Notes under the pieces: generated by a model | Seen by the model: the letters and a program-made list of their open reading frames with translations, nothing else | Databases searched by the model: none | What the model was told of the DNA's origin: nothing | DNA from: Mesorhizobium sp. B2-8-5 | Lineage (GTDB): Bacteria; Pseudomonadota; Alphaproteobacteria; Rhizobiales; Rhizobiaceae | Length of the DNA: 64,000 nucleotides | Direction: 5' to 3' | NCBI RefSeq assembly: GCF_006440675.2 | Contig: NZ_CP083951.1 | Coordinates: 186,001 to 250,000, forward strand | Position numbers and translations under genes: made by a program | In this document: in pieces, positions 53,320 to 63,044 of the stretch | Layout: each line of letters starts with the position of its first letter | How positions within the stretch are numbered: position 1 is the stretch's first letter

Positions 53320-54399
53320 ATGGCTCAGCACAAGACGACATTCGGCGGTGTCGACATCCTGCGTTTCCTGGCTGCCGTCATGGTGATGTTCTATCATTAT
53401 GGCTTCTGGGTCTGGGCCTTCCCCGACGGCGTTTCGGCGCGCGCCACCGGTGGCATCCCGCCGCATCCCGAAATGGCCTTCGCCGGTTCCGGCTGGGTCG
53501 GCGTGCAGGTGTTCTTCGTCATCAGCGGTTTCGTCATCGCCTTCAGCGCCGAGAATTCCACGCCGCTGAAATTCTTCGAGGCGCGCTTCCGGCGGCTTAT
53601 GCCGGCGGTCTGGATCTGCGCGCCGATCTCCGCCATCGTCCTGCTCGCTGTCGGCCTCTCCTGGCCGACGGACGCCGTGATCCGCCTCGTCCGCACCGGG
53701 CTGTTCGTGCCCTTCGAACCGTGGGTGGACAGCGTCTACTGGACGCTCGGTATCGAGATTGCGTTCTATGCCATCGTCTGGGTCCTGCTGCGGTTCGGCC
53801 GATTCGACTTGATGGAGATAGTGGCCATCGTCATCGGCCTCGCCAGCACATTGTTCTGGTGCGCCTATTTCGCCTTCGGCTGGACCGCTCTCGCCGAGAC
53901 GCGCTGGCTGCAGCTGGCTCTGGTGCATCACGGCGCGTTCTTCGCCGTCGGCGTGCTTCTGTGGTTGATGCGCTTCAAGGCGATAAGCCTGCCGCGGCTT
54001 GCCTTCGCGGCGCTGTTCCTGTTCGGGGGCGCATTGCAGATCGCGAGCTCGGTCGACGTGCACAGCGTCAAGGTGGAAGCCACGATGCCTTACACGGCGC
54101 CAATCGTCGTCTTCCTCGCGGCGGTGGCGCTGATGGCGTGGTCGCTGCGCCTCGACCTGTCCTGGCGCGGCTGGCGGCGGATCGGACTGATGACCTATCC
54201 GCTCTATCTCATCCACGATGTCGTCGGTGCGGCGATGCTCGGCGCCCTGACGCGCGCCGGTGTGCCCTATCTGGCCGCTATTCCCATTGTCGGCGCTGCC
54301 ATGATCGCGGTGAGCTGGCTGATCGCGGCCGAGGCCGAGCCGCGGATCCGGCGGCTCTTGGACTACACGCTGTTCCGCTATCGGTTGAAGGCCGCCTGA
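53320..54399 (+). CDS. Membrane acyltransferase family 3 protein (O-acetylation type)
   Basis: A 359-residue polytopic protein with about ten hydrophobic segments. The family 3 acyltransferase motifs are GGVDILRFLAAVMVMFYHYG (catalytic His in FYHYG), WVGVQVFFVISGFVIAFS, FFEARFRRLMPAVW, and a later LTYPLYLIHD-like segment (LMTYPLYLIHDVVGA). These enzymes O-acylate exported polysaccharides, for example ExoZ and OafA. Its nearness to exo genes and a shared upstream motif make EPS acetylation plausible; the exact target is inferred. The start ATG 53320 follows GAAGGCACGGC. Confidence 0.9.
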   Translation: MAQHKTTFGGVDILRFLAAVMVMFYHYGFWVWAFPDGVSARATGGIPPHPEMAFAGSGWVGVQVFFVISGFVIAFSAENSTPLKFFEARFRRLMPAVWICAPISAIVLLAVGLSWPTDAVIRLVRTGLFVPFEPWVDSVYWTLGIEIAFYAIVWVLLRFGRFDLMEIVAIVIGLASTLFWCAYFAFGWTALAETRWLQLALVHHGAFFAVGVLLWLMRFKAISLPRLAFAALFLFGGALQIASSVDVHSVKVEATMPYTAPIVVFLAAVALMAWSLRLDLSWRGWRRIGLMTYPLYLIHDVVGAAMLGALTRAGVPYLAAIPIVGAAMIAVSWLIAAEAEPRIRRLLDYTLFRYRLKAA

Positions 54400-54548
54400 C
54401 GACGCGACTGCCGATCGCGCGCCGGTGTGGAATTGTTTGCATTCGGCATGATATCGAGGCGCAGTCAGTGCAAATAGCCGAGCCTCAATCCGTGAATCTT
54501 TTCCAACGATCGAGACGCCCTCGACCCGCGCCACGCGAGCGCCTCGTC

Positions 54549-55262
54549 ATGGACATGCGCGACACGGTCGTCTACGCGATCGGCGACGTGCATGGCTGCC
54601 ACGACGAACTGCGCGCGCTGGAGCAAAAGATCCAGCTCGATGCGCAGCGGTTCAGCGGCCGCAAGATCATCATCATGCTGGGCGACTATATCGACCGCGG
54701 GCCGCACTCGCGGCGCGTGGTCGACCATCTGATGGCGCCGCCGCCGAGAGGGTTCCTGCGCGTCTGCCTGGTGGGAAACCACGAGGTCGCGCTGCTCCTC
54801 TATCTGGATGGCTATCTCTCGCGTGAGACCTGGCTCGGCTATGGCGGGCGCGAGACGTTGTTCTCCTACGGCATCGATCCGGACCGCCTGGCAAGCCTCT
54901 ACGGTTCCAGCGAACGGACGGACGCGCATATACGCGAGGCCTTTCCCGCCGGCCATGTCGACTTCCTGCGCACGTTGCCCATAATGGTCTGCTCCGAGCA
55001 TTTCGTCTTCGTCCATGCCGGTATCCGGCCCGGTATCGCGCTCGAGGCGCAGGACGAGAGCGACCTCCTCAACATCCGCGAGGAGTTCTTCGAGGCTGCG
55101 CACCGTCTCGACCGCTGGGTGGTGCACGGACACACGGTCGTGGAGGTTCCGACGCTCGACGGGCGCCGGCTCGACATCGACACCGGCGCCTTCCAAACCG
55201 GGCGGCTGACCGCGCTCAGGATCGTCGGCAAATACGGCCGGCTGCTGTCTTCAAGAGATTGA
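54549..55262 (+). CDS. Metallophosphoesterase (serine/threonine phosphatase-like)
   Basis: A protein of about 237 residues with all calcineurin-type metal motifs: GDVHGCH (D-x-H), GDYIDRGPHS (GDxxDRG), GNHEVALL (GNHE), FVHAGIRPG and VVHGHT. This matches PrpA/ApaH-like phosphatases. The start is uncertain: ATG 54549 (MDMRDTVVYAIGDVHG) or GTG 54492 with 19 more residues; neither Shine-Dalgarno is strong. The gene ends 10 bp before the end of the convergent exoP gene. A role in removing tyrosine phosphate from ExoP is only a neighbourhood guess. Confidence 0.88.
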   Translation: MDMRDTVVYAIGDVHGCHDELRALEQKIQLDAQRFSGRKIIIMLGDYIDRGPHSRRVVDHLMAPPPRGFLRVCLVGNHEVALLLYLDGYLSRETWLGYGGRETLFSYGIDPDRLASLYGSSERTDAHIREAFPAGHVDFLRTLPIMVCSEHFVFVHAGIRPGIALEAQDESDLLNIREEFFEAAHRLDRWVVHGHTVVEVPTLDGRRLDIDTGAFQTGRLTALRIVGKYGRLLSSRD

Positions 55263-55272
55263 AGACGGCGCG

Positions 55273-57654
55273 TCAGGCAGCCTGTTTGGCGCGCGATTCC
55301 GACTTGTCCAGATAATAGGTCGAATAGCGGTCGAAGAACCTTTCCGAGCCACCGAGCGAGCCGTATTTGGCCAGCTTCTTCAAATCGACCTTGTTGAGCA
55401 CCGCGCCGATCACCTTGTTGGCGATATAGGGCTCGGATTCCAGCATCGAGCGCACCATGTTGCGCGGCGTGCGGCCCCATTCGGTGACCAGCACGAAACC
55501 GTCGACCAGCGGCGCGAAAGCCTTGGCGTCGACGACGGGGCCGAGCGGCGGCAGGTCGACGATGATGTATTCGAACGTCTCCTTGGCGTTGTCGATGAAG
55601 CGCCGCATGCCGGCCGAGCCCAGAAGCTCGCTGGTGTGCGAGAACTGGCCGCGCAGCACGGCGGGAATGATCGCGAGCTTGGTCTGGCGGTCGACCTTAC
55701 CGACCGACTGCCAGGTCTGGCCGTTGACCACCGCTTCCATCAGGCCCTGCTCGGCCTCCATGCCGAGGCTGCGGCTCAAGCCAGGATTGCGCAAGTCGCC
55801 GTCGATGAGCAGGGTTTTGGCGCCGTTGGCGGCGAGCAGGCCGGCAAGGTTCGCGGCGACCGTCGACTTGCCTTCGCCGGGCAGCACCGAAATGACGCCG
55901 ATCACCCGGCTGCCGCGGTCTTCCATCACCACGTCGAAGGCGATCTTGGCGTTGCGCAGCGTCTCGGCGAACATCGAGGCCGGGGCGTCGATGCTGACGC
56001 GCATGCGCGCCCGTCTCTCAGCCGCGGAGAGACTGGCCACCTTGCCGTCGGCCGGCAGGTCGTCGGCTTTGCTATCCTTGGCCTTGCCGCCGCCGATCGT
56101 CGGCAGATAACCGAGGAATTTCAGGCCGACGCGGTCGCGAATGTCCTCGCCCGTCCTGAAGAAACGCTCGTTGAACTCGTTGAGGCCGCCGAAGCCGGCG
56201 CCAAGCATCAGGCCGAGCACCAGCGAGAGCGCCAGCACGCGCAAGGTGCGCGGGCTGGAAGCCGCGAGCGGCATCGTCGCGTCGGAAATGATGCGGACCT
56301 TGCCGACCGGGAAGGACTGCTGCTGCGAAGCTTCCTCATAGCGGCTGAGGAAGGTCTGATAGAGCGTGGTCAGCGCCTGGGCCTGCTGGTCGAGCTCCTT
56401 CAGCTTCACCTGCGACTGGTTGTCGATCGAGCTCTTGCCGGCGGCGGTGGAAATCTTGTCGCGCAAAGCCGTCTCGCGCGCCTGCGCCACCTCGAAATCG
56501 TTGCGGTAGCTTTCGGTGAGCTGCTTCAGCTGGCCGAAGATCTGCGCCGAGACATCGGCCTTTTCCTTGGCCAACGCGATCGCCTGCGGGTGATCCTTGC
56601 CGAAATTCGTCTCGACGTCCTGCAGGCGCTTGGCGACGGCCAGATAGCGGGTCTTGAGCGCGATGATGACCGAGCTGCTCGGCTGGTCGGCGCCGATGGC
56701 CGAATCGTTGAAGGCGCTTTCGGAGCCGCTGTCGACGATCGCCTTGTATTGCTGGTAGCGGGCGCTGGCTCTGGCGGTATCGGCCTGGGCGACGATGAGC
56801 TGTGCGTTGAGATCGGCGAGCTGCTTGTCGCTCAAGAGCTGGCCGTCGCTGTTGGCAGATAATCCATGTTCGGCCCTGAACTTCTCGACGGCCATCGCTG
56901 CCTGCTGAGAGCTTTCGCGCAACTCCGTGAGCCGGCCCTGCAGCCACAAGGCCGCGCGCTCGGTGGCGTCGAAGCTGGCATTGAGCTGGTCGGCCAGATA
57001 GGCGTCGGCATAGGCCTTGGTGATGGCCGTGGCCAAGGCAGGATCAGGCGCCTGGTAGCCGATGGAAATGACGTAGCTGCGGCCGTTGCGCTGCGCCAGC
57101 ACCTCGCTCTGCAGCTTCAGCACGGCATAATCGTGGCGTGCCGTCTTGATCATGGCCTGGCGCGTCGCTTCGTCGACATTCTGCATGCCGGGGATGTCAT
57201 CGGCCGAACTGCCGCGGAAATAGCCGACCGCGCCGCGCAAGAAACCGATGCCCTTGGCCAGAGCCGATTGCGGCGGGTTCATGAACGCTTCGTTCTGGTC
57301 GAGCTTCAGCTTGTCGACCACCACCGATGCAAGGCGCGCGGACGTCAGGATCTCGATCTGGCTGAGCAGCGAAGCGTCGGTCTGCATGGTTTGCGACGCC
57401 GCCGAGATATCGTCGACGACCTTGTTCAGGCCCTCGTCGATCAGGACGCTCGCCACCGACATATATTGCTTGGGTGTGGTCTGCAGATAGATCACGCCCA
57501 GGAACAAGCCGATGATGGCGCAGACCGCCACCACCTTGACCTGTCGGGCGGCCATGCCAAGCAGACGCTCGATATCGATGAAGTCTTCACCCTTTTCCGG
57601 ATCGGTGCTGGGCAACGGCATCCTCTTGTCGAGAGGGAAGTTGGCATAGTTCAT
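55273..57654 (-). CDS. exoP: Succinoglycan-type polysaccharide co-polymerase / tyrosine autokinase ExoP
   Basis: A 793-residue inner-membrane protein that sets polysaccharide chain length (GumC/Wzc class). A Wzz domain with two hydrophobic segments (about 35-52 and 465-485) flanks a long coiled-coil periplasmic region. The cytoplasmic BY-kinase has Walker A VLPGEGKSTVAANLAGLLA, Walker A' LLIDGDLRNPG and Walker B YIIVDLPPLGP. A C-terminal tyrosine cluster (DRYSTYYLDK) is the autophosphorylation site. It is last in the exoLAMONP order, 167 bp after exoN; that gap has a GC-rich hairpin but no gene. Confidence 0.95.
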   Translation of the reverse strand: MNYANFPLDKRMPLPSTDPEKGEDFIDIERLLGMAARQVKVVAVCAIIGLFLGVIYLQTTPKQYMSVASVLIDEGLNKVVDDISAASQTMQTDASLLSQIEILTSARLASVVVDKLKLDQNEAFMNPPQSALAKGIGFLRGAVGYFRGSSADDIPGMQNVDEATRQAMIKTARHDYAVLKLQSEVLAQRNGRSYVISIGYQAPDPALATAITKAYADAYLADQLNASFDATERAALWLQGRLTELRESSQQAAMAVEKFRAEHGLSANSDGQLLSDKQLADLNAQLIVAQADTARASARYQQYKAIVDSGSESAFNDSAIGADQPSSSVIIALKTRYLAVAKRLQDVETNFGKDHPQAIALAKEKADVSAQIFGQLKQLTESYRNDFEVAQARETALRDKISTAAGKSSIDNQSQVKLKELDQQAQALTTLYQTFLSRYEEASQQQSFPVGKVRIISDATMPLAASSPRTLRVLALSLVLGLMLGAGFGGLNEFNERFFRTGEDIRDRVGLKFLGYLPTIGGGKAKDSKADDLPADGKVASLSAAERRARMRVSIDAPASMFAETLRNAKIAFDVVMEDRGSRVIGVISVLPGEGKSTVAANLAGLLAANGAKTLLIDGDLRNPGLSRSLGMEAEQGLMEAVVNGQTWQSVGKVDRQTKLAIIPAVLRGQFSHTSELLGSAGMRRFIDNAKETFEYIIVDLPPLGPVVDAKAFAPLVDGFVLVTEWGRTPRNMVRSMLESEPYIANKVIGAVLNKVDLKKLAKYGSLGGSERFFDRYSTYYLDKSESRAKQAA

Positions 57655-57821
57655 CTTCGGTCCAATTCCAGGTTGCAGGCGCTATCGGCCTTGGTAGATC
57701 GGCGTCGTGACCAGAAAAGACCGCGCAACGTCGTTGCCAGGATGCGCCGGGCCGGAAGGCCCTGGCGCTTGAGTGGCTGTCGCGCCATCGCGGGTTCGCA
57801 TATGCACCCGAAAGATGGGCA

Positions 57822-58718
57822 TTATGCGGCTACTTCCCGGCGCTCATGCGACCGGACGAATTGCTGCAGCATCTCGAGGACAGGCCCCTTCATGTCGTCG
57901 CGCGCCAGGGCGAAGGCGATGGTGGCCTCGATGAAGCCTTCCTTGGAGCCGCAGTCGAACATGCGGCCATCGAAAGGCCGCGCGTAGAAAGGCTGGCTTT
58001 GGGCCAGCCGCACCATGGCGTCGGTGAGCTGGATCTCGTTGCCGGCGCCGCGCTGCTGATTGCCGAGCAGCGCAAATATCTCCGGCTGCAGAACGTAACG
58101 GCCGTTGATGTAGAAATTCGACGGCGCATTGGCCGGCGCGGGTTTTTCGACCATCGCCGTCACTTCGAAGCCGGATGCCACGTCGTCGCCGCGGCCGACA
58201 ATGCCGTATTTGCTGGTTTCGGCCGGGTCGCAGCGCTCGACGGCGATCACATTGCCGCCGGTCCGCTGATAAAGATCGACCGTCTCGGCAAGGCAACCGC
58301 GCGCACCAAAGGACACCATGTCGGGGAGCAGCAGCGCGAAGGGCTCATTGCCGATCACGTCGCGCGCGCACCAGACGGCGTGGCCGAGACCTTGCGGCGA
58401 CTGCTGGCGGATGAAGGAGGTGGCGCCGGCCTCCGGCAACAGGCTTTCCAGCGATTGCAACTGCGCCTTTTTGCCGGTCTGCTCCAGCGTGCCGATCAGT
58501 TCAGGATGCAGGTCGAAATAGTCCTCGATGACCGCCTTGTTACGGCCGGTGACGAAGACGATGTGCTCGATGCCAGCCTCGAACGCCTCGTCGACGGCAT
58601 ATTGCACGACAGGCTTGTCGACGACGGGCAGCATCTCCTTCGGCATCGACTTGGTCGCCGGCAGGAACCGCGTTCCGAGCCCCGCCACCGGGATGACTGC
58701 CTTCCTGACTTTCTGCAT
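57822..58718 (-). CDS. exoN: UTP-glucose-1-phosphate uridylyltransferase (GalU/ExoN)
   Basis: A 298-residue enzyme that makes UDP-glucose for exopolysaccharide. It opens [20 protein letters not shown] then [15 protein letters not shown], the GalU nucleotide site. Later blocks are [28 protein letters not shown], and the C-terminal LRP-like [14 protein letters not shown]. It sits between exoO and exoP exactly as in Sinorhizobium. A housekeeping galU may exist elsewhere in the genome, so this copy may be EPS-specific. Confidence 0.94.
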   Translation of the reverse strand: MQKVRKAVIPVAGLGTRFLPATKSMPKEMLPVVDKPVVQYAVDEAFEAGIEHIVFVTGRNKAVIEDYFDLHPELIGTLEQTGKKAQLQSLESLLPEAGATSFIRQQSPQGLGHAVWCARDVIGNEPFALLLPDMVSFGARGCLAETVDLYQRTGGNVIAVERCDPAETSKYGIVGRGDDVASGFEVTAMVEKPAPANAPSNFYINGRYVLQPEIFALLGNQQRGAGNEIQLTDAMVRLAQSQPFYARPFDGRMFDCGSKEGFIEATIAFALARDDMKGPVLEMLQQFVRSHERREVAA

Positions 58719-58746
58719 CTGCTCTTCCTTCTGACAGAAAAGATTT

Positions 58747-59733
58747 CTACCTATCGCCGGCTATCAAATCGCCCGCATGCTTCATCTCCCCACCCCCACG
58801 GCGAATTTGCGCCGCAACCCTTCTGATCCGGACCGCGATCGGCATCGACATATGCCCGATCGCGGCCGGATCCCTGAGCGCCGCGCCGATCGCCTTGAGC
58901 GGGGCGCGTGCCTTGATATGCTGAACCAGGGACAGGAACGACGCCGCTTTGCGCAGGCTGCGGCCACGCCTGGCGAAGGCCGCCTTTGCGCTGCTGTCCA
59001 TGGGATATGCCGCCGCGAAGGCGGCGTCGGCGCGCGTCATCGCCTCGACGTGATGCAATTCGAGCACGCGCGAGATCGAGCCGGTGCGGATGTGGTAGAC
59101 ATAGCCGACTGTCGGCTCAACCACGCAGCGGCCGCCGCTGGCCAGCGCGCTCGCCAGGAGGATGTAGTCCTCGCCGATGCGCAGCTTCTCGTCGTAGCGC
59201 AGCCTGTTGTCGTCGAGGAAGCGGCGCTGGAAGATCGGCTTCAGATAGCCGAGATTGAAACGCGATTCGAAGACCAGATTGCCGGCGATGTAGTCGGCCA
59301 GCGAGATTTCGCGCAGGCCTTCGAGATAGCCGGCCGGGAACATGATGTCGTCGGGCGTGCCGTCCTCGCGCACGACCTGCACATTGTCGACCGCAATTTG
59401 CGCACCCGCCGCTTCGGCGCGCGAGATCATCGTGGCCAGGCGGTCGGGAAGGACCGCGTCATCGGAATCGAGCACTGCCACCCAGCGGCCGCGCGCCAGG
59501 TCGAGGCCGGCATTGCGGGCGCCGCCAGGACCACGATTGGCGGGCAGCGCCACCACCTTGACGATATCTTGCGGATAAGCGCGCGCCACATCCAACGTGC
59601 CGTCGCGCGACTGGTCGTCGACGACGATGACCTCGACGGTCACGCCAAGTTGCGCGATCGCGCCGGCGATGGCGCGGTCGAGAGTGGCCTCCGCGTTATA
59701 GGCGGCGATGACGAAGCTGACGTCAGGCTGCAC
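58747..59733 (-). CDS. exoO: Glycosyltransferase family 2, ExoO-like
   Basis: A 328-residue GT-A enzyme that adds a glucosyl residue to the lipid-linked EPS repeat. The domain begins [30 protein letters not shown] and the metal-binding [12 protein letters not shown] are clear. The start is GTG 59733, 11 bp inside the end of exoM, with AAGGA eight bases upstream; a further in-frame ATG at 59811 would lie deep in exoM. Assignment to ExoO rests on order (exoM-exoO-exoN) and family; the linkage formed is not deduced from sequence. Confidence 0.85.
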   Translation of the reverse strand: MQPDVSFVIAAYNAEATLDRAIAGAIAQLGVTVEVIVVDDQSRDGTLDVARAYPQDIVKVVALPANRGPGGARNAGLDLARGRWVAVLDSDDAVLPDRLATMISRAEAAGAQIAVDNVQVVREDGTPDDIMFPAGYLEGLREISLADYIAGNLVFESRFNLGYLKPIFQRRFLDDNRLRYDEKLRIGEDYILLASALASGGRCVVEPTVGYVYHIRTGSISRVLELHHVEAMTRADAAFAAAYPMDSSAKAAFARRGRSLRKAASFLSLVQHIKARAPLKAIGAALRDPAAIGHMSMPIAVRIRRVAAQIRRGGGEMKHAGDLIAGDR

Positions 59734-60661
59734 GCTTGTTTCCTTGTTCTGGCGAAGTGAGGCCGTACTGGCGGATTTCGCGGACGCCGACCAAACCGCT
59801 GATGACGCCAACGTGCATAATGCCGCGCAGCACGCTGCGGTTCCGTCGAACCGGGCTGATCGCGGTCAAAATGGCCATGCCGAAGCAATAGGCGGCCTTG
59901 GCCGAAGCCAGCCCGACCTGGCCGGCGCGGCGCACGCCGCCGGCGCCGCGACCGATCAGGTGGCCATGCGTCTGGCCGAAGCGGAAGCGGCGGCGGCGCA
60001 GCCAGTCGAACGCGGCCCTGGCGCGCGGCACGACCTCGTCGACGAAAGCCTCGGGTGCAAAGGCGATGCTGCCGCCGGCCTTGACCATGGCATCGAAGAA
60101 CTCGGTATCCTCGCCGCCGGTCTGGCCGCGCGCCAGGCTGAAGCGCCGGCCGCGCAGGCTCGCATCGGTCATTTTGAGCAGAACGTTGCAGGTGTAGCCG
60201 GTGCGGATCTCGCCGCGCACCCAAACCGGCAAGGTGGAATGGAAGTCGCCCTTCTGCATCCAGTCCGGCGCGTCCTGGCGATAATGCGCCCGCACCGGTC
60301 CGAGCACCGCCGTGGCGCCCGTGGCGTCGGCCGCCTCCATCAATTCGACCAGCCAGCCGGGAGACGCCGTCTCGTCGTCGTCGATAAAGGCGACGAAGTC
60401 CGACACGCTGGCGTCTAGGCAGGCGTTGCGGGCGATCGAGATGTTGCGCGCCGGCGTGTGGCGGTAGCGGACCGGCAGCTTCAGTTCCTCGGCCAATGCC
60501 TTCACCAGCTTCTGCGCGCTGGGCTCGTCGTCATTGTCGGCAATAACGACGCCGATCACCGCGCCCTCGGGCTTCTCCAGCGCGGCGACGGAGCGCAGCG
60601 TGTCAGCCAGCTCCGGCCGGCGAAAGGTGCAGATGCAGATGTCGATCGAGCGGCTGGCCAT
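59723..60661 (-). CDS. exoM: Glycosyltransferase family 2, ExoM-like
   Basis: A 312-residue cytoplasmic-side glucosyltransferase. The start SIDICICTFRRPELADTLRS resembles ExoM openings; GVVIADNDDEPSAQ and VAFIDDDETASPGWLVEL hold the DxD-like metal site. The C-terminal part has basic and hydrophobic stretches that could anchor it to the membrane. It overlaps exoA by one base (TGATG) and exoO by 11 bases. It probably acts after ExoA and ExoL in building the octasaccharide repeat, by analogy with Sinorhizobium. Confidence 0.88.
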   Translation of the reverse strand: MASRSIDICICTFRRPELADTLRSVAALEKPEGAVIGVVIADNDDEPSAQKLVKALAEELKLPVRYRHTPARNISIARNACLDASVSDFVAFIDDDETASPGWLVELMEAADATGATAVLGPVRAHYRQDAPDWMQKGDFHSTLPVWVRGEIRTGYTCNVLLKMTDASLRGRRFSLARGQTGGEDTEFFDAMVKAGGSIAFAPEAFVDEVVPRARAAFDWLRRRRFRFGQTHGHLIGRGAGGVRRAGQVGLASAKAAYCFGMAILTAISPVRRNRSVLRGIMHVGVISGLVGVREIRQYGLTSPEQGNKRAA

Positions 60662-61674
60662 CACGCCACCTTGCGCTGGGAGCGCGACGCCAGAAGCTGC
60701 TGCCAGAAGCCGGCCGACCAGCCAAAATGCATGACCATCGCCGAGACCCCGGCCAGCGCGATGCTGGCGTTGCGCTGGCGTAGCGCCGCCACCAGCCCGT
60801 AACCGAGGCACACGGCCATCCACAAAAGGAAAGGCACCGCGGCGGTCCAGTGGACGAAGGAAAACAGGGCCAGCAGCACCACGGGCGCCACCAGCAGCGG
60901 GATCATCTGACGAACCTTCGGCACCATGCGATGCTTCAGGACGTTCCTGGCGCGGCCGCGGCCATAGCCGAGATACTGGAAATAGAGGCTCTTCAGCGTC
61001 GAGCGCGGATAGTAGACCATCTGCGTCCTGCCGCTCATCCAGATGCGGTAGCCGGCCTGGCGCAGGCGGTAGTCGAGCTCGGCGTCCTCGTTGTGGCTGA
61101 AGCTCTCGTCGTAGCCGCCCACATGCCTGAAAGCGGCGATGCGCATCAGCGCGTGGTGGCCGTGATCGACCCATTCGCCCTCGGACATGTGCCGGTGCTT
61201 CGAGCCACCGGTGCCGAGCTTGGAATTCTGCGCCGCCGCGACCGCCTTCTGCACGGCGCCGGTGCCGGCGGTCAGCATCGAAACGACGACCGAATCGGCG
61301 CCGGTGGCAAGGGCTTCCTCGACCAGCCGCTCGCAGTAATCGTCCGGATAGCCGCCATGCGCGTCGATGCGGATGAGGTAGTCGGCGCCTTCGCCAAGGG
61401 TCGCCACCGCGAGATTGATGGCGGCGCTCTGGAGACGCTTCGGATTGGCGAGCAGGACGACCCGGGCATCCTTCGCCACGATCTTTTCGACGATGGCTTG
61501 CGTGCCGTCGGTGCTGCCGCCGTCGGCGACGACGATGCGGCCGCCGAGCCGCGCCGCAGCGGGCCGCAACTGGTCGAGCAGGCCGCCGATATGGGCTGCC
61601 TCGTTGAGGCATGGAATGACGATCAGGATCGGTGTGGTGGCCTGCGTCATCGGCTCTTGCGAGTCCCCTGCCAT
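60661..61674 (-). CDS. exoA: Glycosyltransferase family 2, ExoA-like
   Basis: A 337-residue GT-A enzyme with three or four C-terminal hydrophobic segments. Motifs: ILIVIPCLNEAAHIGGLLDQ, RIVVADGGSTDGT, YLIRIDAHGGYPDDYCE (DxD-like) and the acceptor-side ESFSHNEDAELDYRLRQAG. In succinoglycan synthesis ExoA adds the first glucose to galactose-PP-lipid. The start ATG 61674 overlaps the exoL stop by one base; the longer frame to 61752 lies within exoL and is not used. Confidence 0.9.
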   Translation of the reverse strand: MAGDSQEPMTQATTPILIVIPCLNEAAHIGGLLDQLRPAAARLGGRIVVADGGSTDGTQAIVEKIVAKDARVVLLANPKRLQSAAINLAVATLGEGADYLIRIDAHGGYPDDYCERLVEEALATGADSVVVSMLTAGTGAVQKAVAAAQNSKLGTGGSKHRHMSEGEWVDHGHHALMRIAAFRHVGGYDESFSHNEDAELDYRLRQAGYRIWMSGRTQMVYYPRSTLKSLYFQYLGYGRGRARNVLKHRMVPKVRQMIPLLVAPVVLLALFSFVHWTAAVPFLLWMAVCLGYGLVAALRQRNASIALAGVSAMVMHFGWSAGFWQQLLASRSQRKVA

Positions 61675-62849
61675 CACGCCACCGCCTCCGTCGTCGCAAA
61701 ATTTGAAGGCATTGCGGCAAGGCCGCGCAGCTTGTCGACGAAGGCCGCGCAATCGCTGCGGTCGTAGCTCCAGGTTCTGGGGTTGCGCGCCAACACCCGA
61801 GACTTCAGGCCGCGATATCGATCCTGATCCATCCGACCGAGCATCGCCTCGATGTCTTCGGGCGTCGCTTCGGGCAGGAGCACACCGATGTCTTGCCGTT
61901 TCAGGAACCTGCCGGTTTCGGTGTCCGCCATCGAGATTGGCACGGCGCCGAAGCGGCAGCCCTCATAGAGGCGGTTGGGAAGCAGCCATTCGGAATTCTG
62001 GCCGGCTTCGAAGAAATCGATCGCCCAGGAGAAATGCACCTGCCCATAGATTGTCGCCATGTCCTCCGGATTGCGGTAAGGCCCCTCGAACGAAAGCCAG
62101 GGCTCTGCCTCGACGAAACCATGAAAATCCGGGAATTCGGACAGCGCCGGGCGGCCTCTCAGCACGACCTCGAAACGGCCCGCCTGGCGGCGGGTGAAAT
62201 CGGCCAGCAGCTCCAGCGAGCGGCGACAGCGCAGCGCGCCGAACCAGCCGATGCGCCAAGGCGGCGTCGCCGGGCTGTCATCCTCGAAAGAATGCGCGGC
62301 GACAACGGATGCCGCCTCGAAATATTTGTTCTCGATCAGCTCGACAGGTGCGACGATCTGCCCGAACGGCTCGAAATAATTGGCGATGAAGGCCGGCGAG
62401 CTTGTCACCAGAAGCCTCACGTCGCGGGCGAGATGACGTTCGGCGCCACGCAGCGTCCTGCCGACGAAATCGTCGCGCAGCACCAGACGGTGGATATCGA
62501 GGCATTCATAGACGATCGGCACGCTCGCTCCGAGCGCGCTACTGGCGCGGCGGGCCAGCGCCAGCATTTCGAGGTTGCGCGCGATGATGAGATCGGGCCT
62601 GGACACGGCGCCCAATTTCGCGCCGATCGACACGGCTGCCTTGGCGACCGCGGCGATGCGCTGTGCGAATCGGCCGTCGCGCGTCGCGCCAAGGTCGACC
62701 GGCTCGACACCCTCGATTTCGGCGACCGGACCGGTGGTGCGGCGGAAGCCCGCCAAGGTGACCCTGGCGCCGCCTGCCTTGAGCATCTGAACCCTCCGGC
62801 GCACCGCCGGGTCGGATACGTCATGCACAAGGTACAAGACATGCAGCAT
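61674..62849 (-). CDS. exoL: Glycosyltransferase ExoL-like (GT-B)
   Basis: A 391-residue glycosyltransferase, first gene of the exoLAMONP row. The N-terminal LYLVHDVSDPAVRRRVQMLK, then LIIARNLEMLALARR and VYECLDIHRLVL, are ExoL-like. The C-terminal donor domain has SEWLLPNRLYEGCRFGAVPI followed by SMADTETG. The start ATG 62849 (MLHVLYLVHD) was chosen; GTG 62873 adds eight residues. A 195-bp divergent gap to the flippase gene carries two TGC/GCA motifs. The exoH-exoK genes that precede exoL in Sinorhizobium are absent here. Confidence 0.88.
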   Translation of the reverse strand: MLHVLYLVHDVSDPAVRRRVQMLKAGGARVTLAGFRRTTGPVAEIEGVEPVDLGATRDGRFAQRIAAVAKAAVSIGAKLGAVSRPDLIIARNLEMLALARRASSALGASVPIVYECLDIHRLVLRDDFVGRTLRGAERHLARDVRLLVTSSPAFIANYFEPFGQIVAPVELIENKYFEAASVVAAHSFEDDSPATPPWRIGWFGALRCRRSLELLADFTRRQAGRFEVVLRGRPALSEFPDFHGFVEAEPWLSFEGPYRNPEDMATIYGQVHFSWAIDFFEAGQNSEWLLPNRLYEGCRFGAVPISMADTETGRFLKRQDIGVLLPEATPEDIEAMLGRMDQDRYRGLKSRVLARNPRTWSYDRSDCAAFVDKLRGLAAMPSNFATTEAVA

Positions 62850-62897
62850 GTAACTCGACCGCTGTTGGCCCACCCATCGGGGATGCTAGTACAGCTT

Positions 62898-62962
62898 TTG
62901 CTGCATCGCAACAATTTTGGTGCGGCGTAGCAAGCGCCCGCAGATTTTTTGTTGCACTGCAA
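62898..62962. promoter_or_regulatory. Pair of TTGYTGCAYYGCAA motifs in the exoL/flippase gap
   Basis: TTGCTGCATCGCAA (62898-62911) and TTGTTGCACTGCAA (62949-62962) are direct repeats whose starts are 51 bp apart, about five helical turns, so a protein dimer could bind both on one face. The gap lies between divergent polysaccharide genes. A similar motif occurs at 53264. The regulator is unknown. Confidence 0.5.
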
Positions 62963-63044
62963 AAACATCTTGCGGTAGCTTATGCATGGCGGCGGGCGCC
63001 GGTCGCGACGATGTCGGACCGATGCAAGATCAGGGATCCTGAAT

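Noticed and set aside
57655..57821. Possible RNA gene in the exoN-exoP gap
   Set aside because: Only a short GGGCC/GGCCC hairpin is visible; no tRNA-like cloverleaf, conserved T-loop or other known RNA signature.
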